A stretch of 64,000 nucleotides of DNA from Vibrio sinaloensis (lineage in GTDB: Bacteria > Pseudomonadota > Gammaproteobacteria > Enterobacterales > Vibrionaceae), in contig NZ_JWLV01000009.1 in NCBI RefSeq assembly GCF_000808535.1, positions 1-64,000 on the forward strand, in the 5' to 3' direction. The notes beneath the pieces are model-generated. The model made no database searches. It saw only the letters and a list, made by a program, of their open reading frames with translations, and was not told the DNA's origin. The position numbers and the translations under genes were made by a program. Below, piece by piece: positions 6,983 through 17,038 of the stretch (positions are counted from its first letter, which is position 1; the number at the start of each line of letters is the position of its first letter).

Positions 6983-8989
6983 ATGAAAAAGCACTTATCT
7001 GTTACTGCATGTTCGGCTCTCATCACCTTTGTACTCTCAGGCTGTTCGACTGCACCTACCCCTTCAGCTTCTTTGCAGTTAAATCAACTTATCGATAACT
7101 ATTCGGCACAAAGCGCTCAACTCGACGCAACAGAATATGGTCTCGTGAATGATCAAATGGCGTTGACACGTCAGACGTTGGATAGAAGCTACCTTGACCA
7201 ACTGATGCAAATTGATCGCTCACAGCTGACCGATGAGGAAAAGGTCTACTTCGATACCTTTCGTTTTGATCGGGAAATTGCTATTCGAGGAGCGACCTTT
7301 GCCAATGCCAGATTTGGCAACCCTGATGTACCCCTGACCCATTTCTACAACTTTATGCAGTGGAACGCTGAAGACGCAGGCGCAGCGATTGAAAATGATG
7401 CTGAAAATCGCCAAGCTTATTTTGCTCAGTTAACCAAACTCAATGACTACACGTCTTGGGTGCGCAACCTTCATAGCCAATACCAACTTGGTCAGTTAGA
7501 GCAGATCCAACTGCCCAAAGTACTGGTGGAAAGACTCTATCAAAATAGCCTTGCTACCATAGCGGCTGATGATTGGGCGATATTGAAAGTCGGCTTGAAC
7601 GATTTGAAAACGCAATCAGGGTATGAACCAAGTTTTGTTGAGGAGTATCAGTCTGCTGTAGATAGTGCCATCAAAGCAAGCGACGACTTGCTCAACTATC
7701 TAAGTACCGACTACCTGCAAACGGCACGTGGAGAAGGCACACTGAGCGATCAATATATCGGTTGGGGTGATTTACCCAATGGGCAAGCTTGGTATCAGTG
7801 GCACTTGGATAGAAACAGTACCACAGGGAAGCCGGCTCAGGAGCTCTACTCATTAGGCGAAAAACTGGTCGCAGAGGCAAAGGCTGAGATGATCCGAGTC
7901 GCGCGATTGGTCGTCGACAAACGCGGCTCCACAGTAAAAGCGGCATTTAGAGATCCAGAGACGCAAGCGGTGACAATTCGTACATTCCATCTTGTCACCA
8001 ATACGGGAGAAATTGACCTGCCAGAATTTTTTGCTTACTTGAACAGTGAGCAATTTTTCTATGGTCGAGATGGCGCACTTATCTCTGGCACACCCCATGA
8101 AACAACCTGCAAGGCTGCTTCAAATCAATCAGCCTGTGAAAGCGCACTGCTCGATTACTATACGTTCAAAAACAACGCGAACGACGTGGTTGCGCAATAT
8201 TTTAAGCCCATCAAAACAGACTACACGATTGAACCAACCCCAACTGGCGGCGAGCGCTACGATGGTGTCGCGTCCTACGACAACAATGTGTTCACCCTCA
8301 ATACCAATCCAGACTACAGTTTGCAAAAATGGAACGTTTCTACCCTTCTGCTCCATGAGGCAGCGCCAGGTCATCACTTCCAGAACGCCTACGCAAGCGA
8401 GTATCCACCAGCAAATATCCCAAACTATATGGATGACATTTGGTACACCGCCTATGGCGAGGGTTGGGCGCTTTACACCGAGTGGCTAGGATTAGAAATG
8501 GGTATCTACGGAGAGCTGAACAACAACGGCGTGCCAAACTTCACCAATGGTAAAGGCATGTGTTTGCCAAACTTGGACTACAGCCAATTCCAAGGGGGCA
8601 TCTATACCGATGAGCAAGAGTGCAATGCCTTACAGTACTTTGGTAGCCTCAACGAAGCCCAATTGAGAAATATGCGCTTAGCCGTCGACACAGGTATTCA
8701 CGCCAAAGGGTGGAGCATTCAACAGGCTCGCGACTATATGCGGGCGAATTCTGCCCTCGGAGATGGCGACATTGAATCGGAAAGCTATCGCTACGCCGCT
8801 CATGTGGGACAAGCCGTTTCTTATAAATCTGGCTATTTGGTGATTAAGGAGATGCTCGACAAAGCGCAATCGAAACTCGGTAACAAGTTCGATTATGCTG
8901 AGTTCCATGATCAGTTACTTCGTTATGGTCAACAACCAATGGAAGTGGTGGAAGAAAATATCAACAACTGGATAGCGTCTAAATCGTAA
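6983..8989 (+). CDS. DUF885 family lipoprotein, putative zinc metallopeptidase
   Basis: This encodes a 668-residue protein starting MKKHLSVTACSALITFVLSG with lipobox LSGC, so it is an exported lipoprotein. I chose the ATG at 6983, preceded by AAGGA, over the longer frame from 6893. The bulk is the DUF885 domain. The motif LLHEAAPGHHFQ near residue 455, with GEGWALYTEWL about 35 residues later, forms an HExxxGH-type zinc site plus a downstream glutamate, as expected for a peptidase. The substrate is unknown; family members are often found with peptide-scavenging functions. No partner gene is evident, and aroC converges downstream. Confidence 0.85.
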   Translation: MKKHLSVTACSALITFVLSGCSTAPTPSASLQLNQLIDNYSAQSAQLDATEYGLVNDQMALTRQTLDRSYLDQLMQIDRSQLTDEEKVYFDTFRFDREIAIRGATFANARFGNPDVPLTHFYNFMQWNAEDAGAAIENDAENRQAYFAQLTKLNDYTSWVRNLHSQYQLGQLEQIQLPKVLVERLYQNSLATIAADDWAILKVGLNDLKTQSGYEPSFVEEYQSAVDSAIKASDDLLNYLSTDYLQTARGEGTLSDQYIGWGDLPNGQAWYQWHLDRNSTTGKPAQELYSLGEKLVAEAKAEMIRVARLVVDKRGSTVKAAFRDPETQAVTIRTFHLVTNTGEIDLPEFFAYLNSEQFFYGRDGALISGTPHETTCKAASNQSACESALLDYYTFKNNANDVVAQYFKPIKTDYTIEPTPTGGERYDGVASYDNNVFTLNTNPDYSLQKWNVSTLLLHEAAPGHHFQNAYASEYPPANIPNYMDDIWYTAYGEGWALYTEWLGLEMGIYGELNNNGVPNFTNGKGMCLPNLDYSQFQGGIYTDEQECNALQYFGSLNEAQLRNMRLAVDTGIHAKGWSIQQARDYMRANSALGDGDIESESYRYAAHVGQAVSYKSGYLVIKEMLDKAQSKLGNKFDYAEFHDQLLRYGQQPMEVVEENINNWIASKS

Positions 8990-8996
8990 TCCCTCA

Positions 8997-9083
8997 CTAG
9001 CCATTGAAGAACTAACCCGTGCGCCACTCGTGGATAGAGAAACGGGTAAAAAGATCGATTTCCACGACGTTTTGAGCGCATAA
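8997..9083 (+). pseudogene. possible C-terminal gene remnant
   Basis: Between the DUF885 stop and the terminator an open frame without start reads LAIEELTRAPLVDRETGKKI and continues with DFHDVLSA before TAA. The composition looks protein-like, with an ordered charged pattern rather than random intergenic codons. It could be the tail of a deleted gene, or chance. I cannot assign a family. Confidence 0.25.
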
Positions 9084-9088
9084 AAAAA

Positions 9089-9116
9089 ATAGCCCCGATA
9101 TGACTGTCGGGGCTAT
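9089..9116. terminator. rho-independent terminator downstream of aroC
   Basis: ATAGCCCCGA and TCGGGGCTAT form a 10-bp stem with an 8-base loop. On the minus strand it is followed by a T-run, so it terminates aroC and may also stop the DUF885 transcript. Confidence 0.8.
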
Positions 9117-9139
9117 CTTAATCTACACACTGTCTATAA

Positions 9140-10225
9140 CTAGATTTGTGGTGTTTCTGTCGTCACGCCATGGTTTTGACCACGATGGCGCAGTAAATGA
9201 TCCAGTACCACAATCGCTAGCATCGCTTCCGCAATCGGCACTGCGCGAATACCCACACACGGGTCATGACGCCCTTTAGTAATCAGCTCCGTTGATTCAC
9301 CTTGTTTGGTAATCGTTTCACCAGGAACCGTAATACTTGATGTTGGTTTTAAGGCGATATTGGCAACAATATCTTGCCCTGTTGAAATGCCGCCTAAGAT
9401 ACCGCCCGCATGGTTACTACCAAATCCATCCGGAGTAAGAATGTCGCGGTGTTCGCTGCCCTTTTGGCTGACAACATCAAAGCCATCACCAATTTCAACG
9501 CCTTTCACCGCGTTAATGCTCATTAGCGCGTGCGCAATATCGGCATCCAAGCGGTCAAATACTGGTTCACCCAAGCCTACAGGTACATTGGTAGCAACCA
9601 CTTGCAGTTTCGCCCCAATGGAGTCGCCCTGCTTTTTAAGGTCACGAATTAGTTGGTCGAATGCGTCCACTTTATCTGCATCAGGACAAAAGAAAGCGTT
9701 GTTTTCGATTTCATCCCAGTCGACTTTATCAATCGACACATCACCCATTTGCGACAAATAAGCACGAATCTCTACACCAAACTCTTGCTTAAGGTACTTT
9801 TTAGCAATCGAGCCTGCTGCAACACGCATGGCAGTTTCACGCGCAGAAGAGCGACCGCCGCCGCGGTAATCACGCACCCCATACTTTTGATGGTAAGTGT
9901 AATCCGCATGACCTGGGCGGAACTTATCTTTGATTTCTGAATAATCTTTAGAACGTTGATCAGTATTTTCAATCAACAAGCCAATTGAAGTGCCTGTGGT
10001 TTGGCCTTCAAATACACCTGAAAGGATTTTCACCTCATCAGGTTCGCGGCGTTGGGTGGTATAACGAGAAGTACCCGGACGACGACGGTCCAAGTCAATC
10101 TGAATATCTGCTTCGCTAATTTCCAGACCTGGAGGGCATCCGTCGACGATACATCCTAGTGCGATACCGTGACTTTCCCCGAATGTGGTTACGCGGAAAT
10201 GTTGTCCGATACTGTTTCCTGCCAT
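9140..10225 (-). CDS. aroC: chorismate synthase
   Basis: This encodes a 361-residue chorismate synthase, the last step of the shikimate pathway: it converts 5-enolpyruvylshikimate 3-phosphate to chorismate with reduced FMN. The sequence opens with [18 protein letters not shown], a family signature, and contains [25 protein letters not shown] and the C-terminal [17 protein letters not shown]. Length and ends are normal. It lies downstream of prmB on the same strand, but a strong hairpin between them suggests largely separate transcription. Confidence 0.97.
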   Translation of the reverse strand: MAGNSIGQHFRVTTFGESHGIALGCIVDGCPPGLEISEADIQIDLDRRRPGTSRYTTQRREPDEVKILSGVFEGQTTGTSIGLLIENTDQRSKDYSEIKDKFRPGHADYTYHQKYGVRDYRGGGRSSARETAMRVAAGSIAKKYLKQEFGVEIRAYLSQMGDVSIDKVDWDEIENNAFFCPDADKVDAFDQLIRDLKKQGDSIGAKLQVVATNVPVGLGEPVFDRLDADIAHALMSINAVKGVEIGDGFDVVSQKGSEHRDILTPDGFGSNHAGGILGGISTGQDIVANIALKPTSSITVPGETITKQGESTELITKGRHDPCVGIRAVPIAEAMLAIVVLDHLLRHRGQNHGVTTETPQI

Positions 10226-10357
10226 TACTTCCTCAAACTGGTTTCACTCTGTACACAGAGCTTTACACTTTAATTTTTCATAATTTCATAGTGTCTTTAT
10301 TACCGATTGATGTAAACCCCAAACGGCAACTATTTTGCTTTTTGCCACGCATAAAAA

Positions 10358-10392
10358 AACGCCAAGCCGAACGATACATTCGGCTTGGCGTT
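10358..10392 (-). terminator. rho-independent terminator downstream of prmB
   Basis: AACGCCAAGCCGAA and TTCGGCTTGGCGTT form a 14-bp stem with a 7-base loop, followed on the minus strand by a T-run. It separates prmB from aroC. Confidence 0.85.
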
Positions 10393-10415
10393 GATATGTT
10401 TGTCTAAGCGTCGCG

Positions 10416-11348
10416 TTAGTCTTTGTAGATAGAGAACTCTGCAGCGTGCTCTAACATTTGCTCACGCGTTAGCATAAACACGCCGTGGCCGCCATTTTCA
10501 AACTCTAACCATGTAAATGGAATATGCGGGTATTGCTCCATCATGTGGATCATTGAGTTACCAACCTCACAGATAAGAATACCGTTTTCAGTTAGGTAGT
10601 CTGGCGCGTTTGCAAGAATGCGGCGTACCAATTTCAAACCGTCTGTACCGGCAGCCAAACCCAGTTCTGGCTCATGGGTAAACTCTTCTGGCAGGCTGTT
10701 CATGTCTTCTTCATCCACGTAAGGAGGGTTCGAAACAATCAGGTTGTACTGCTCTTTTGGTAGATCACGGAACAGATCAGAACGGATAGGGAAAACTTGT
10801 TGCTCCATGCCGTGGTCTTGGATGTTTTGCTCAGCAACTTGCAGGGCGTCGGTTGAAATATCGATCGCATCCACTTCTGCATCTGGGAAAGCGTGCGCGC
10901 AGGCAATCGCGATACAACCGCTACCTGTACACAAGTCCATAATTCGAGCTGGTTCTTCAATCAACCAAGGTTGGAACTCAGCTTGGATTAGCTCACCAAT
11001 TGGCGAGCGAGGCACAAGTACGCGCTCATCAACAAAAAACTCCAGACCACAGAACCATGCTCGGTTAGTCAGGTAAGCTGTTGGAGTTCGCTCATTGATG
11101 CGTTTCACCACTCGTTCAACAACGCGCAGACGCTCGCTGCTCGTTAAGCGAGAATTAAGAACATGCGGAGGCACATCAATTGGCAGGTACAGTGTTGGTA
11201 GAACAAGCTGAACCGCTTCATCCCATGCGTTATCAGTACCGTGACCATAAAACAGGTTAGCGGCGTTGAAACGACTCACTGTCCAACGAATCATATCTTG
11301 AAGCGTGTGAAGTTCCGATACCGCTTCTTCTACAAAAATCTTATCCAA
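10416..11348 (-). CDS. prmB: ribosomal protein L3 glutamine methyltransferase PrmB
   Basis: This 310-residue SAM-dependent methyltransferase modifies a glutamine of ribosomal protein L3. The SAM-binding motif [19 protein letters not shown] and the catalytic NPPY motif ([10 protein letters not shown]) are present. The N-terminal helical domain, starting [20 protein letters not shown], aligns with E. coli PrmB. The start codon is TTG at 11346-11348, supported by the ribosome site GGAGG just upstream and by the conserved N-terminus. It is divergent from smrB. Confidence 0.95.
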   Translation of the reverse strand: MDKIFVEEAVSELHTLQDMIRWTVSRFNAANLFYGHGTDNAWDEAVQLVLPTLYLPIDVPPHVLNSRLTSSERLRVVERVVKRINERTPTAYLTNRAWFCGLEFFVDERVLVPRSPIGELIQAEFQPWLIEEPARIMDLCTGSGCIAIACAHAFPDAEVDAIDISTDALQVAEQNIQDHGMEQQVFPIRSDLFRDLPKEQYNLIVSNPPYVDEEDMNSLPEEFTHEPELGLAAGTDGLKLVRRILANAPDYLTENGILICEVGNSMIHMMEQYPHIPFTWLEFENGGHGVFMLTREQMLEHAAEFSIYKD

Positions 11349-11410
11349 AATTGCCTCCGAAAAGCGCTACAATACTGCCAATCGCATTTTTAAATACGTA
11401 TAAATGACCC

Positions 11411-11941
11411 ATGAGTAAAAAAGAGACCGATATCGACGATGATTTCGCCCTTTTTAGGGATGCAGTACAAGGCGTAAAAAAGTTGTCACAGGATACCATA
11501 GTCCAGCAACCAAAAAGAAATACTAAGCAAAAAGAAATCGTCCGAACCAGCCGTGAAGCCAGTGATTCTGAGTTCTACTTTTCAGATGAATTTGTGCCGC
11601 TGCTTAGCGAGGATGGCCCAACGCGTTACGCACGTGATGACGTGTCAACCTACGAGGTCAAGCGCCTACGTCGAGGCGTCTATGTGCCGGATGTCTTTTT
11701 GGATATGCATGGCATGACACAACTTGAAGCCAAGCGCGAACTCGGCTCCATGATCGCCTATTGTGTGAAAAACGAAATTTCGTGTGCCTGTGTACAACAT
11801 GGTATTGGTAAGCATATTTTGAAGCAGAAAGCGCCGCTGTGGCTGGCTCAGCACCCTGATGTGATGGCCTTTCACCAAGCACCACTCGAGTTTGGTGGCG
11901 ATGGTGCGCTATTAGTGCTTCTCTCGATTCCAGAGAAGTAG
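11411..11941 (+). CDS. smrB: ribosome rescue endonuclease SmrB
   Basis: This 176-residue protein has a charged N-terminal half and a C-terminal Smr domain (about residues 95-172) with DMHGMTQLEAKREL and the HGIGKHILKQ loop. In E. coli SmrB is recruited to collided ribosomes and cleaves the mRNA between them. The DxHG motif expected for nuclease activity is intact. It lies between prmB and the end of the flagellar block, and converges on flhB with a shared terminator. Confidence 0.93.
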   Translation: MSKKETDIDDDFALFRDAVQGVKKLSQDTIVQQPKRNTKQKEIVRTSREASDSEFYFSDEFVPLLSEDGPTRYARDDVSTYEVKRLRRGVYVPDVFLDMHGMTQLEAKRELGSMIAYCVKNEISCACVQHGIGKHILKQKAPLWLAQHPDVMAFHQAPLEFGGDGALLVLLSIPEK

Positions 11942-11959
11942 TGAGAAGAGAGATAACGT

Positions 11960-11992
11960 AAAAAGGCTGACGCATCATTCGTCAGCCTTTTT
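11960..11992. terminator. terminator downstream of smrB
   Basis: AAAAAGGCTGACG and CGTCAGCCTTTTT form a 13-bp stem with a 7-base loop. The symmetric A and T runs let it act in both directions, so it probably also ends the flagellar transcript after flhB. Confidence 0.85.
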
Positions 11993-12054
11993 AGTTGATA
12001 GTCGCACAATCTTGTCTAAGTGAGCGTCACGCTATCGAATAAGATGAATAGCGC

Positions 12055-13185
12055 CTACTTCCTCAAATCAGGCGGAATTGGCAGCTCCGATGTTTTCAAG
12101 TTAGGTCTCTGACCACCACGCTTGCGGTACTGTTTTAGCTGGAATACATAAGCCAACACTTGTGCTACTGCCGTAAAGAGTCCATCAGGAATCTCTTGCT
12201 CGAGCTCTGTAGAGTGATAAAGCGCACGCGCTAATGGCGGCGCAGGAATAACGTAAATGTCGTGCTCGCGGGCAATTTCGCGAATTTTCAGCGCCATATG
12301 GTCGGTACCTTTCGCCACGACAATCGGCGCGCGATCGGTATTTTGCTTATAGCGAAGTGCGACAGAAAAGTGCTCTGGGTTGGTGACAATTACGTCCGCT
12401 TGCGGCACTTCTGCCATCATTCGGCGTTGAGCCGCTTCACGCTGCAACATTCGAATACGACCTTTAACTTCCGGCTTGCCTTCTGTCTCTTTGTACTCGT
12501 CTTTGACCTCTTGTTTGGTCATTTTCAGTTGGTTGGCGTGTTGCCAAATCTGGAATGGAATATCTATCGCCACCACGATCAATAGAGAGCAGCTGATGAG
12601 CAAAACAAAGTTGAGCAAAATATCGAGCGCATGAAAAATATTCTGCGGGAAGACATCCATACTCAGCTGAAACAAATCTTCCTTGGCAGCATTGATAAGG
12701 TAAAACGCCATACCCGATACCAAGGCTACTTTTAGTATCGATTTGATAAGCTCAACCCAACTTTGAATCCCGACCATACGTTTTAAGCCGCTCAATGGAT
12801 TCATCTTGGACAGTTTTGGCATGGCCGCTTCAACGGAAAAGCTGATGCCCCCCACTCCCGCAGCACCTGCGACAGCGGCAACAAATAGCGTCACAAGGAT
12901 AAGAATCAGAGGCAAGATAAGACTGGTCAACGAGCCGAGCGCAATGTCGAACAGCTTTACATGATCGAATATCTCTTCTCTTGAGAGCGAGAAAAGGCGT
13001 TCCATAACGGTATATAACCCACGCGCCAACGAGTCACCAAACCACATCAGCGCGACGGCACCCACTACCAACACAGATACGGACGCCAGCTCTTTTGACC
13101 TTGCAACCTGCCCTTTTTCTCGAGCCTGTTGCAAGCGTCTGGGCGTGGCGTCTTCGGTACGTTCTTGACCGTCAGACTCTGCCAT
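12055..13185 (-). CDS. flhB: flagellar type III export switch protein FlhB
   Basis: This 376-residue inner-membrane export-gate protein switches substrate class from rod/hook to filament. Four hydrophobic helices lie in the first 210 residues, followed by a cytoplasmic domain. The autocleavage site reads NPEH rather than the enteric NPTH. The catalytic Asn-Pro is intact, so cleavage is still expected. It is the last gene of the block. flhA and flhF do not follow, which as far as I recall is also the case in V. cholerae. Confidence 0.95.
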   Translation of the reverse strand: MAESDGQERTEDATPRRLQQAREKGQVARSKELASVSVLVVGAVALMWFGDSLARGLYTVMERLFSLSREEIFDHVKLFDIALGSLTSLILPLILILVTLFVAAVAGAAGVGGISFSVEAAMPKLSKMNPLSGLKRMVGIQSWVELIKSILKVALVSGMAFYLINAAKEDLFQLSMDVFPQNIFHALDILLNFVLLISCSLLIVVAIDIPFQIWQHANQLKMTKQEVKDEYKETEGKPEVKGRIRMLQREAAQRRMMAEVPQADVIVTNPEHFSVALRYKQNTDRAPIVVAKGTDHMALKIREIAREHDIYVIPAPPLARALYHSTELEQEIPDGLFTAVAQVLAYVFQLKQYRKRGGQRPNLKTSELPIPPDLRK

Positions 13186-13200
13186 TTAATCTCCCAGCAG

Positions 13201-13983
13201 TTAACAATTCAAACGGATAAAGCGACATATTTGCTGCTCACCTTGTAACCAGAATAGCTCATAGTGGCTGTACAATCCGCCAAGGATGTACCAACACAGC
13301 AGCAAACCGACCATCAATGCAAACGCAAAGCCCAACGAGAAAATGTTTAACTGAGGCGCAGCACGCGTCATCACACCGAACGATAGGTTAATGGTCAACA
13401 AAGCAATAATGCCGGAGAGAGACATACTCAGCGACACTTTAAACATGATACCAAGCCATGAGGCAAGCTCTCGAAAATCAACGGTCGTCAAGGAGCCGGC
13501 ACCGATAGGTAGCGATTGAAAACTCATCACCACCAACATGATCATCTTTAAGTGCCCATCGGTCGCTAAGAAAAACATTGTGGCGAGAAACATAAATAGC
13601 TGACCAAGCAACGGGGTATTCTGGCCATTGGCAGGGTCCACCATTGACGCAAAACCCAAACTCGACTGCATACCCAGTATTTGACCCAAGATAACAAAAG
13701 TTTGAATCATAAACTGGGTCACCGTCCCCATGGCCACGCCAATGACAATTTGCTCTAGCAAGGTCAAAAAACCTTCAAATGAGAGCAGTTCAATCTCTTC
13801 GGGCACAGCAGGAATTACTGGCATCACAGCAAAAGTCAGGGCAAGCCCCAAGTACAAACGAACTCGGGTTGGAACAAAACGTGCGCCAGTGACTGACATC
13901 ACCATGAGCATCGCCGATATGCGGGTGTAGGGCCAAAAGTAGTTGGCGAGCCAATCCAATACGACGCTTGCTGGGAATTCCAT
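13201..13983 (-). CDS. fliR: flagellar export gate protein FliR
   Basis: This 260-residue protein has about six hydrophobic segments. It forms the export gate core with FliP and FliQ. Recognisable features are the WPYTRISAMLMVMSVTGAR start and GFASMVDPANGQNTPLLGQ in the middle. It sits between fliQ and flhB with only a few bases on each side, so it is translated as part of the large fli operon. Confidence 0.95.
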   Translation of the reverse strand: MEFPASVVLDWLANYFWPYTRISAMLMVMSVTGARFVPTRVRLYLGLALTFAVMPVIPAVPEEIELLSFEGFLTLLEQIVIGVAMGTVTQFMIQTFVILGQILGMQSSLGFASMVDPANGQNTPLLGQLFMFLATMFFLATDGHLKMIMLVVMSFQSLPIGAGSLTTVDFRELASWLGIMFKVSLSMSLSGIIALLTINLSFGVMTRAAPQLNIFSLGFAFALMVGLLLCWYILGGLYSHYELFWLQGEQQICRFIRLNC

Positions 13984-13986
13984 AGC

Positions 13987-14256
13987 CTAGTACAGCACCT
14001 GAGGAAGTCGCTCGATGATGCCGAAGAAAAATTCCATCATCATCTGCGTCATCCAGTGAGCAAAAAGCATCAAAGCTAATAAGGTCACGATCAAACGCGG
14101 CAGAAAACTCAAGGTTTGTTCGTTGATCGAGGTCGCCGCTTGGAAGATGGCAACCACCAAACCAATCAGCAAGCTGGGAATGATGATGGCACACACCATG
14201 ATGAGTACCATCCAAAGTGCATCACGAAACAGCTCAACAAATATCTCAGGCGTCAT
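13987..14256 (-). CDS. fliQ: flagellar export gate protein FliQ
   Basis: This 89-residue protein has two transmembrane helices and the typical start MTPEIFVELFRDALWMVLIM. It packs around the FliP/FliR core of the export gate. Length and position between fliP and fliR are canonical. Confidence 0.95.
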   Translation of the reverse strand: MTPEIFVELFRDALWMVLIMVCAIIIPSLLIGLVVAIFQAATSINEQTLSFLPRLIVTLLALMLFAHWMTQMMMEFFFGIIERLPQVLY

Positions 14257-14268
14257 TGTTATCTCCCG

Positions 14269-15144
14269 CTACAAGGCGAAACTGCCGGCCAAGGTGGAGA
14301 GTATCAAGTTCCAGCCATCAACCAAGACGAACAACATGAGCTTAAATGGTAAAGATACGATCATCGGCGAGAGCATCATCATACCCATCGCCATCAGAAC
14401 AGAAGCGACCACCAAGTCGATAATCAAAAACGGCAAGAAAAGCATAAAGCCAATCTGGAATGCGGTTTTTAGCTCAGAGGTGATAAATGCTGGGATCAAC
14501 ACCGCCATCGACACATCTTCGGGGGCCGTTGCCGTCGACCCCGAGATATTCACAAACGTCTCCAAATCTTTCACGCGCGTCTGCTTAAGCATGAAGTCTT
14601 TCATTGGCGCTTGGGCCAAATCAAATGCCTCGCGAGCGGTGATTTGCTCGTTGATGTAGGGCTGCACAGCAACATCGTTAATTTTGTTCAAAACCGGTGA
14701 CATGATAAAAAAGGTCAAGAAAATCGCGATACCGATGATCACCTGATTCGATGGTGTTTGCTGCAAACCCATCGCCTGACGCAATATCGACATGACAACG
14801 ACAATACGAGTGAACGACGTCATCAAAATGACCATGGCAGGCAAAAAGCCCAGCATTGTCATTAAAGCTAAAATTTGTAGGTTAACTGAGTAATCTTCGC
14901 TGCCATCGGCATTGGTTGTCATGGTAAAGGCAGGAACTCCGCCTCCCCCGCCCGTAAAGCTGCCCGTCGTGAGGGTTCGTGCCGCGCCTTGTTCTTGCGT
15001 CATGGCGCTCACTGTGACCGACTCTGACGCCGCCGCATTGGCAGGGATTGGCGTGTCGATCTCTTCTTGTCCAAACGAAGAAACGGAAAATAGCTGGACA
15101 AAAAGCGTCAAGACAAAGGCAAGTATGGAGCTAGTTTTTATCAT
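14269..15144 (-). CDS. fliP: flagellar export gate protein FliP
   Basis: This 291-residue export-gate protein has a signal peptide, four membrane segments and the family motifs [20 protein letters not shown] and [15 protein letters not shown]. It is longer than the roughly 245-residue enteric form because of an insert of about 50 residues after the signal sequence, containing GSFTGGGGG and ending just before the conserved core. The start overlaps the end of fliO by 14 bases. Confidence 0.95.
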   Translation of the reverse strand: MIKTSSILAFVLTLFVQLFSVSSFGQEEIDTPIPANAAASESVTVSAMTQEQGAARTLTTGSFTGGGGGVPAFTMTTNADGSEDYSVNLQILALMTMLGFLPAMVILMTSFTRIVVVMSILRQAMGLQQTPSNQVIIGIAIFLTFFIMSPVLNKINDVAVQPYINEQITAREAFDLAQAPMKDFMLKQTRVKDLETFVNISGSTATAPEDVSMAVLIPAFITSELKTAFQIGFMLFLPFLIIDLVVASVLMAMGMMMLSPMIVSLPFKLMLFVLVDGWNLILSTLAGSFAL

Positions 15145-15547
15145 GCTTTTTCAATAGCTGACTGAGTTGACTGGCGAATGGACTAGCCGCGAACGCCGGT
15201 TTGTTCAGCTCCTCCTGAGAAATGGGTTTATCCAACTTGGAAATCAATTGAATGGATTGCGCGGTGACACCAACCAAAAATTGCTCTTCACCAGCTTGAA
15301 CAATCATGATTCGCTCTCGAGTCCCAACAGGGATTTGCCTTACCACACTCAAACCTTGCTGATTAACCAAAGCAGGAATGCGCATTCTTTTTAAAAGCCA
15401 TGCGAGAAATAGGATGAAGACAATAACGAATAAGAGCGACCCAAACGTGGTCGCCCAATCAAGCTGGCTACTTGGTGTCGCAGCCAGTACGGATGAGGAA
15501 AAGAGAACCAGAGACCCGAGCCCTAATCCTTTCACCAAATAAGCCAT
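15131..15547 (-). CDS. fliO: flagellar biosynthesis protein FliO
   Basis: This 138-residue protein has an N-terminal hydrophobic segment and a second one near residues 33-52. The cytoplasmic part carries the conserved [20 protein letters not shown] stretch. FliO helps assemble the FliP ring. It overlaps fliP by 14 bases and follows fliN closely. Confidence 0.92.
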   Translation of the reverse strand: MAYLVKGLGLGSLVLFSSSVLAATPSSQLDWATTFGSLLFVIVFILFLAWLLKRMRIPALVNQQGLSVVRQIPVGTRERIMIVQAGEEQFLVGVTAQSIQLISKLDKPISQEELNKPAFAASPFASQLSQLLKKHDKN

Positions 15548-15550
15548 AGT

Positions 15551-15961
15551 TTACCTTAGCTTCTTAATACGCTCGGTCTGGCTGATCACGTCAGTGAGAC
15601 GGATACCAAACTTATCGTTCACCACCACCACTTCGCCATGAGCAATCAAGGTGCCGTTAACCAACACATCCAGAGATTCGCCCGCTAAACGCTCGAGCTC
15701 TACTACAGAGCCTTGGTTTAGCTGCAACAAGTTACGAATGCTGATTTGTGAACGCCCAACTTCCATCGAAATTGTGACTGGAATGTCGAGAATCGTATCG
15801 AGCTTACGACGCTCGTCGTCGGAGATAGGGCTTGAGGTATCTTCAAGCTCATCAAGTTGAGCCGACATGACCTCATCAACATCGATTTCTGGTGCGCTTG
15901 GATCTTCACCTAAAGCTGCCGCCCATTCGTCAGCCAGTTTTTGGTCGTCACTTGGTTCCAT
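15551..15961 (-). CDS. fliN: flagellar motor switch protein FliN
   Basis: This 136-residue C-ring protein has an acidic N-terminal half and a C-terminal SpoA domain containing IPVTISMEVGRSQISIRNLL and VNDKFGIRLTDV. It forms the base of the switch complex with FliM and binds the FliH export stalk. Confidence 0.95.
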   Translation of the reverse strand: MEPSDDQKLADEWAAALGEDPSAPEIDVDEVMSAQLDELEDTSSPISDDERRKLDTILDIPVTISMEVGRSQISIRNLLQLNQGSVVELERLAGESLDVLVNGTLIAHGEVVVVNDKFGIRLTDVISQTERIKKLR

Positions 15962-15981
15962 ACCTATTACCTACAATTCTT

Positions 15982-17031
15982 TTAATCTTCGATTTCACCG
16001 TCATCATCTTCTAATTCAGAGATGACATCTTTACCAAGGAAGGCAATGTCAGTTTTGACCACATCCGGTCGTTTGATTTTTTCTGACACTTGTACCGCTA
16101 ATTTATCACCTGAGCGCCCCATTTTTACTCGGTACGTTGGCAGCTCTTCAACAAACATGGTTGCGTGCTCTGGCATCGCGATTGGGATGATATCGCCAGG
16201 TCTCAACTCCATCAGGTCACGCAATGAAATATCTTGCTCGAGTAAGTTCACTCGGAAGTTAACAGGCACATCCATGATCTCTTCACGCAGTGCCGTACTC
16301 CAACGGACGTCGGTTTCCATCTTATCGGATTGGACACCCGCATCGAGCAATTCACGGATTGGCTCCACCATGGAGTAAGGCATAACTACGTGGAAATCAC
16401 CGCCGCCGCCATCCACTTCAATGTGGAATGAGCTAACCACAATAACCTCTGTTGGGCTAACAATGTTCGCCATACTTGGGTTCACTTCTGAATCCAAGTA
16501 CTCAAACTCGACCCCCATCACCGGTGACCACGCTTCTTTGTAATCTTCAAAGACGATTTTAAGCAGCAGTTGCACGATGCGACGTTCGGTTGGGGTAAAT
16601 TCACGGCCTTCGATACGCGCGTGAAAGCGTCCATCCCCGCCAAAGAAGTTCTCCACCAAAATAAACACTAGGCGCGCTTCCATGGTGATCAACGCTGTCC
16701 CTTTTAAAGGTCTAAAGCGGACCATGTTAAGACTGGTCGGTACGTATAGGGTGTTTTGGTACTCACCAAACTTCATCATCTGCACGCCGTTGATCGACAC
16801 TTCAGCGGTTTTTCTTAGCATGTTAAATAAGCTAATGCGCATGTGTCGAGCAAAGCGCTCGTTGATAAGCTCCAGTGTTGGCATTCGACCACGAACAATG
16901 CGGTCTTGAGATGAAAAGTCGAAGTCAACGGCGCTGGAGTCGCTAGCAACCGATTCTTCTTCTACCTCATCAACGTCATCAACACCATGAAGTAGCGCAT
17001 CAATTTCGTCTTGGCTTAATAGATCTGTCAC
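15982..17031 (-). CDS. fliM: flagellar motor switch protein FliM
   Basis: This 349-residue switch protein binds phosphorylated CheY. The N-terminal CheY-binding motif LSQDEIDALL is intact. A middle CheC-like domain and a C-terminal SpoA domain (around ISLRDLMELRPGDIIP) follow. The start codon is GTG at 17029-17031, supported by AGGTGAG upstream. Confidence 0.96.
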   Translation of the reverse strand: MTDLLSQDEIDALLHGVDDVDEVEEESVASDSSAVDFDFSSQDRIVRGRMPTLELINERFARHMRISLFNMLRKTAEVSINGVQMMKFGEYQNTLYVPTSLNMVRFRPLKGTALITMEARLVFILVENFFGGDGRFHARIEGREFTPTERRIVQLLLKIVFEDYKEAWSPVMGVEFEYLDSEVNPSMANIVSPTEVIVVSSFHIEVDGGGGDFHVVMPYSMVEPIRELLDAGVQSDKMETDVRWSTALREEIMDVPVNFRVNLLEQDISLRDLMELRPGDIIPIAMPEHATMFVEELPTYRVKMGRSGDKLAVQVSEKIKRPDVVKTDIAFLGKDVISELEDDDGEIED

Positions 17032-17038
17032 AGCTCAC

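Noticed and set aside
12001..12054. Absence of flhA, flhF and fliA after flhB looked like a truncated flagellar cluster.
   Set aside because: As far as I recall, other vibrios such as V. cholerae also have smrB-prmB-aroC next to flhB, with flhA elsewhere, so this is the normal arrangement.
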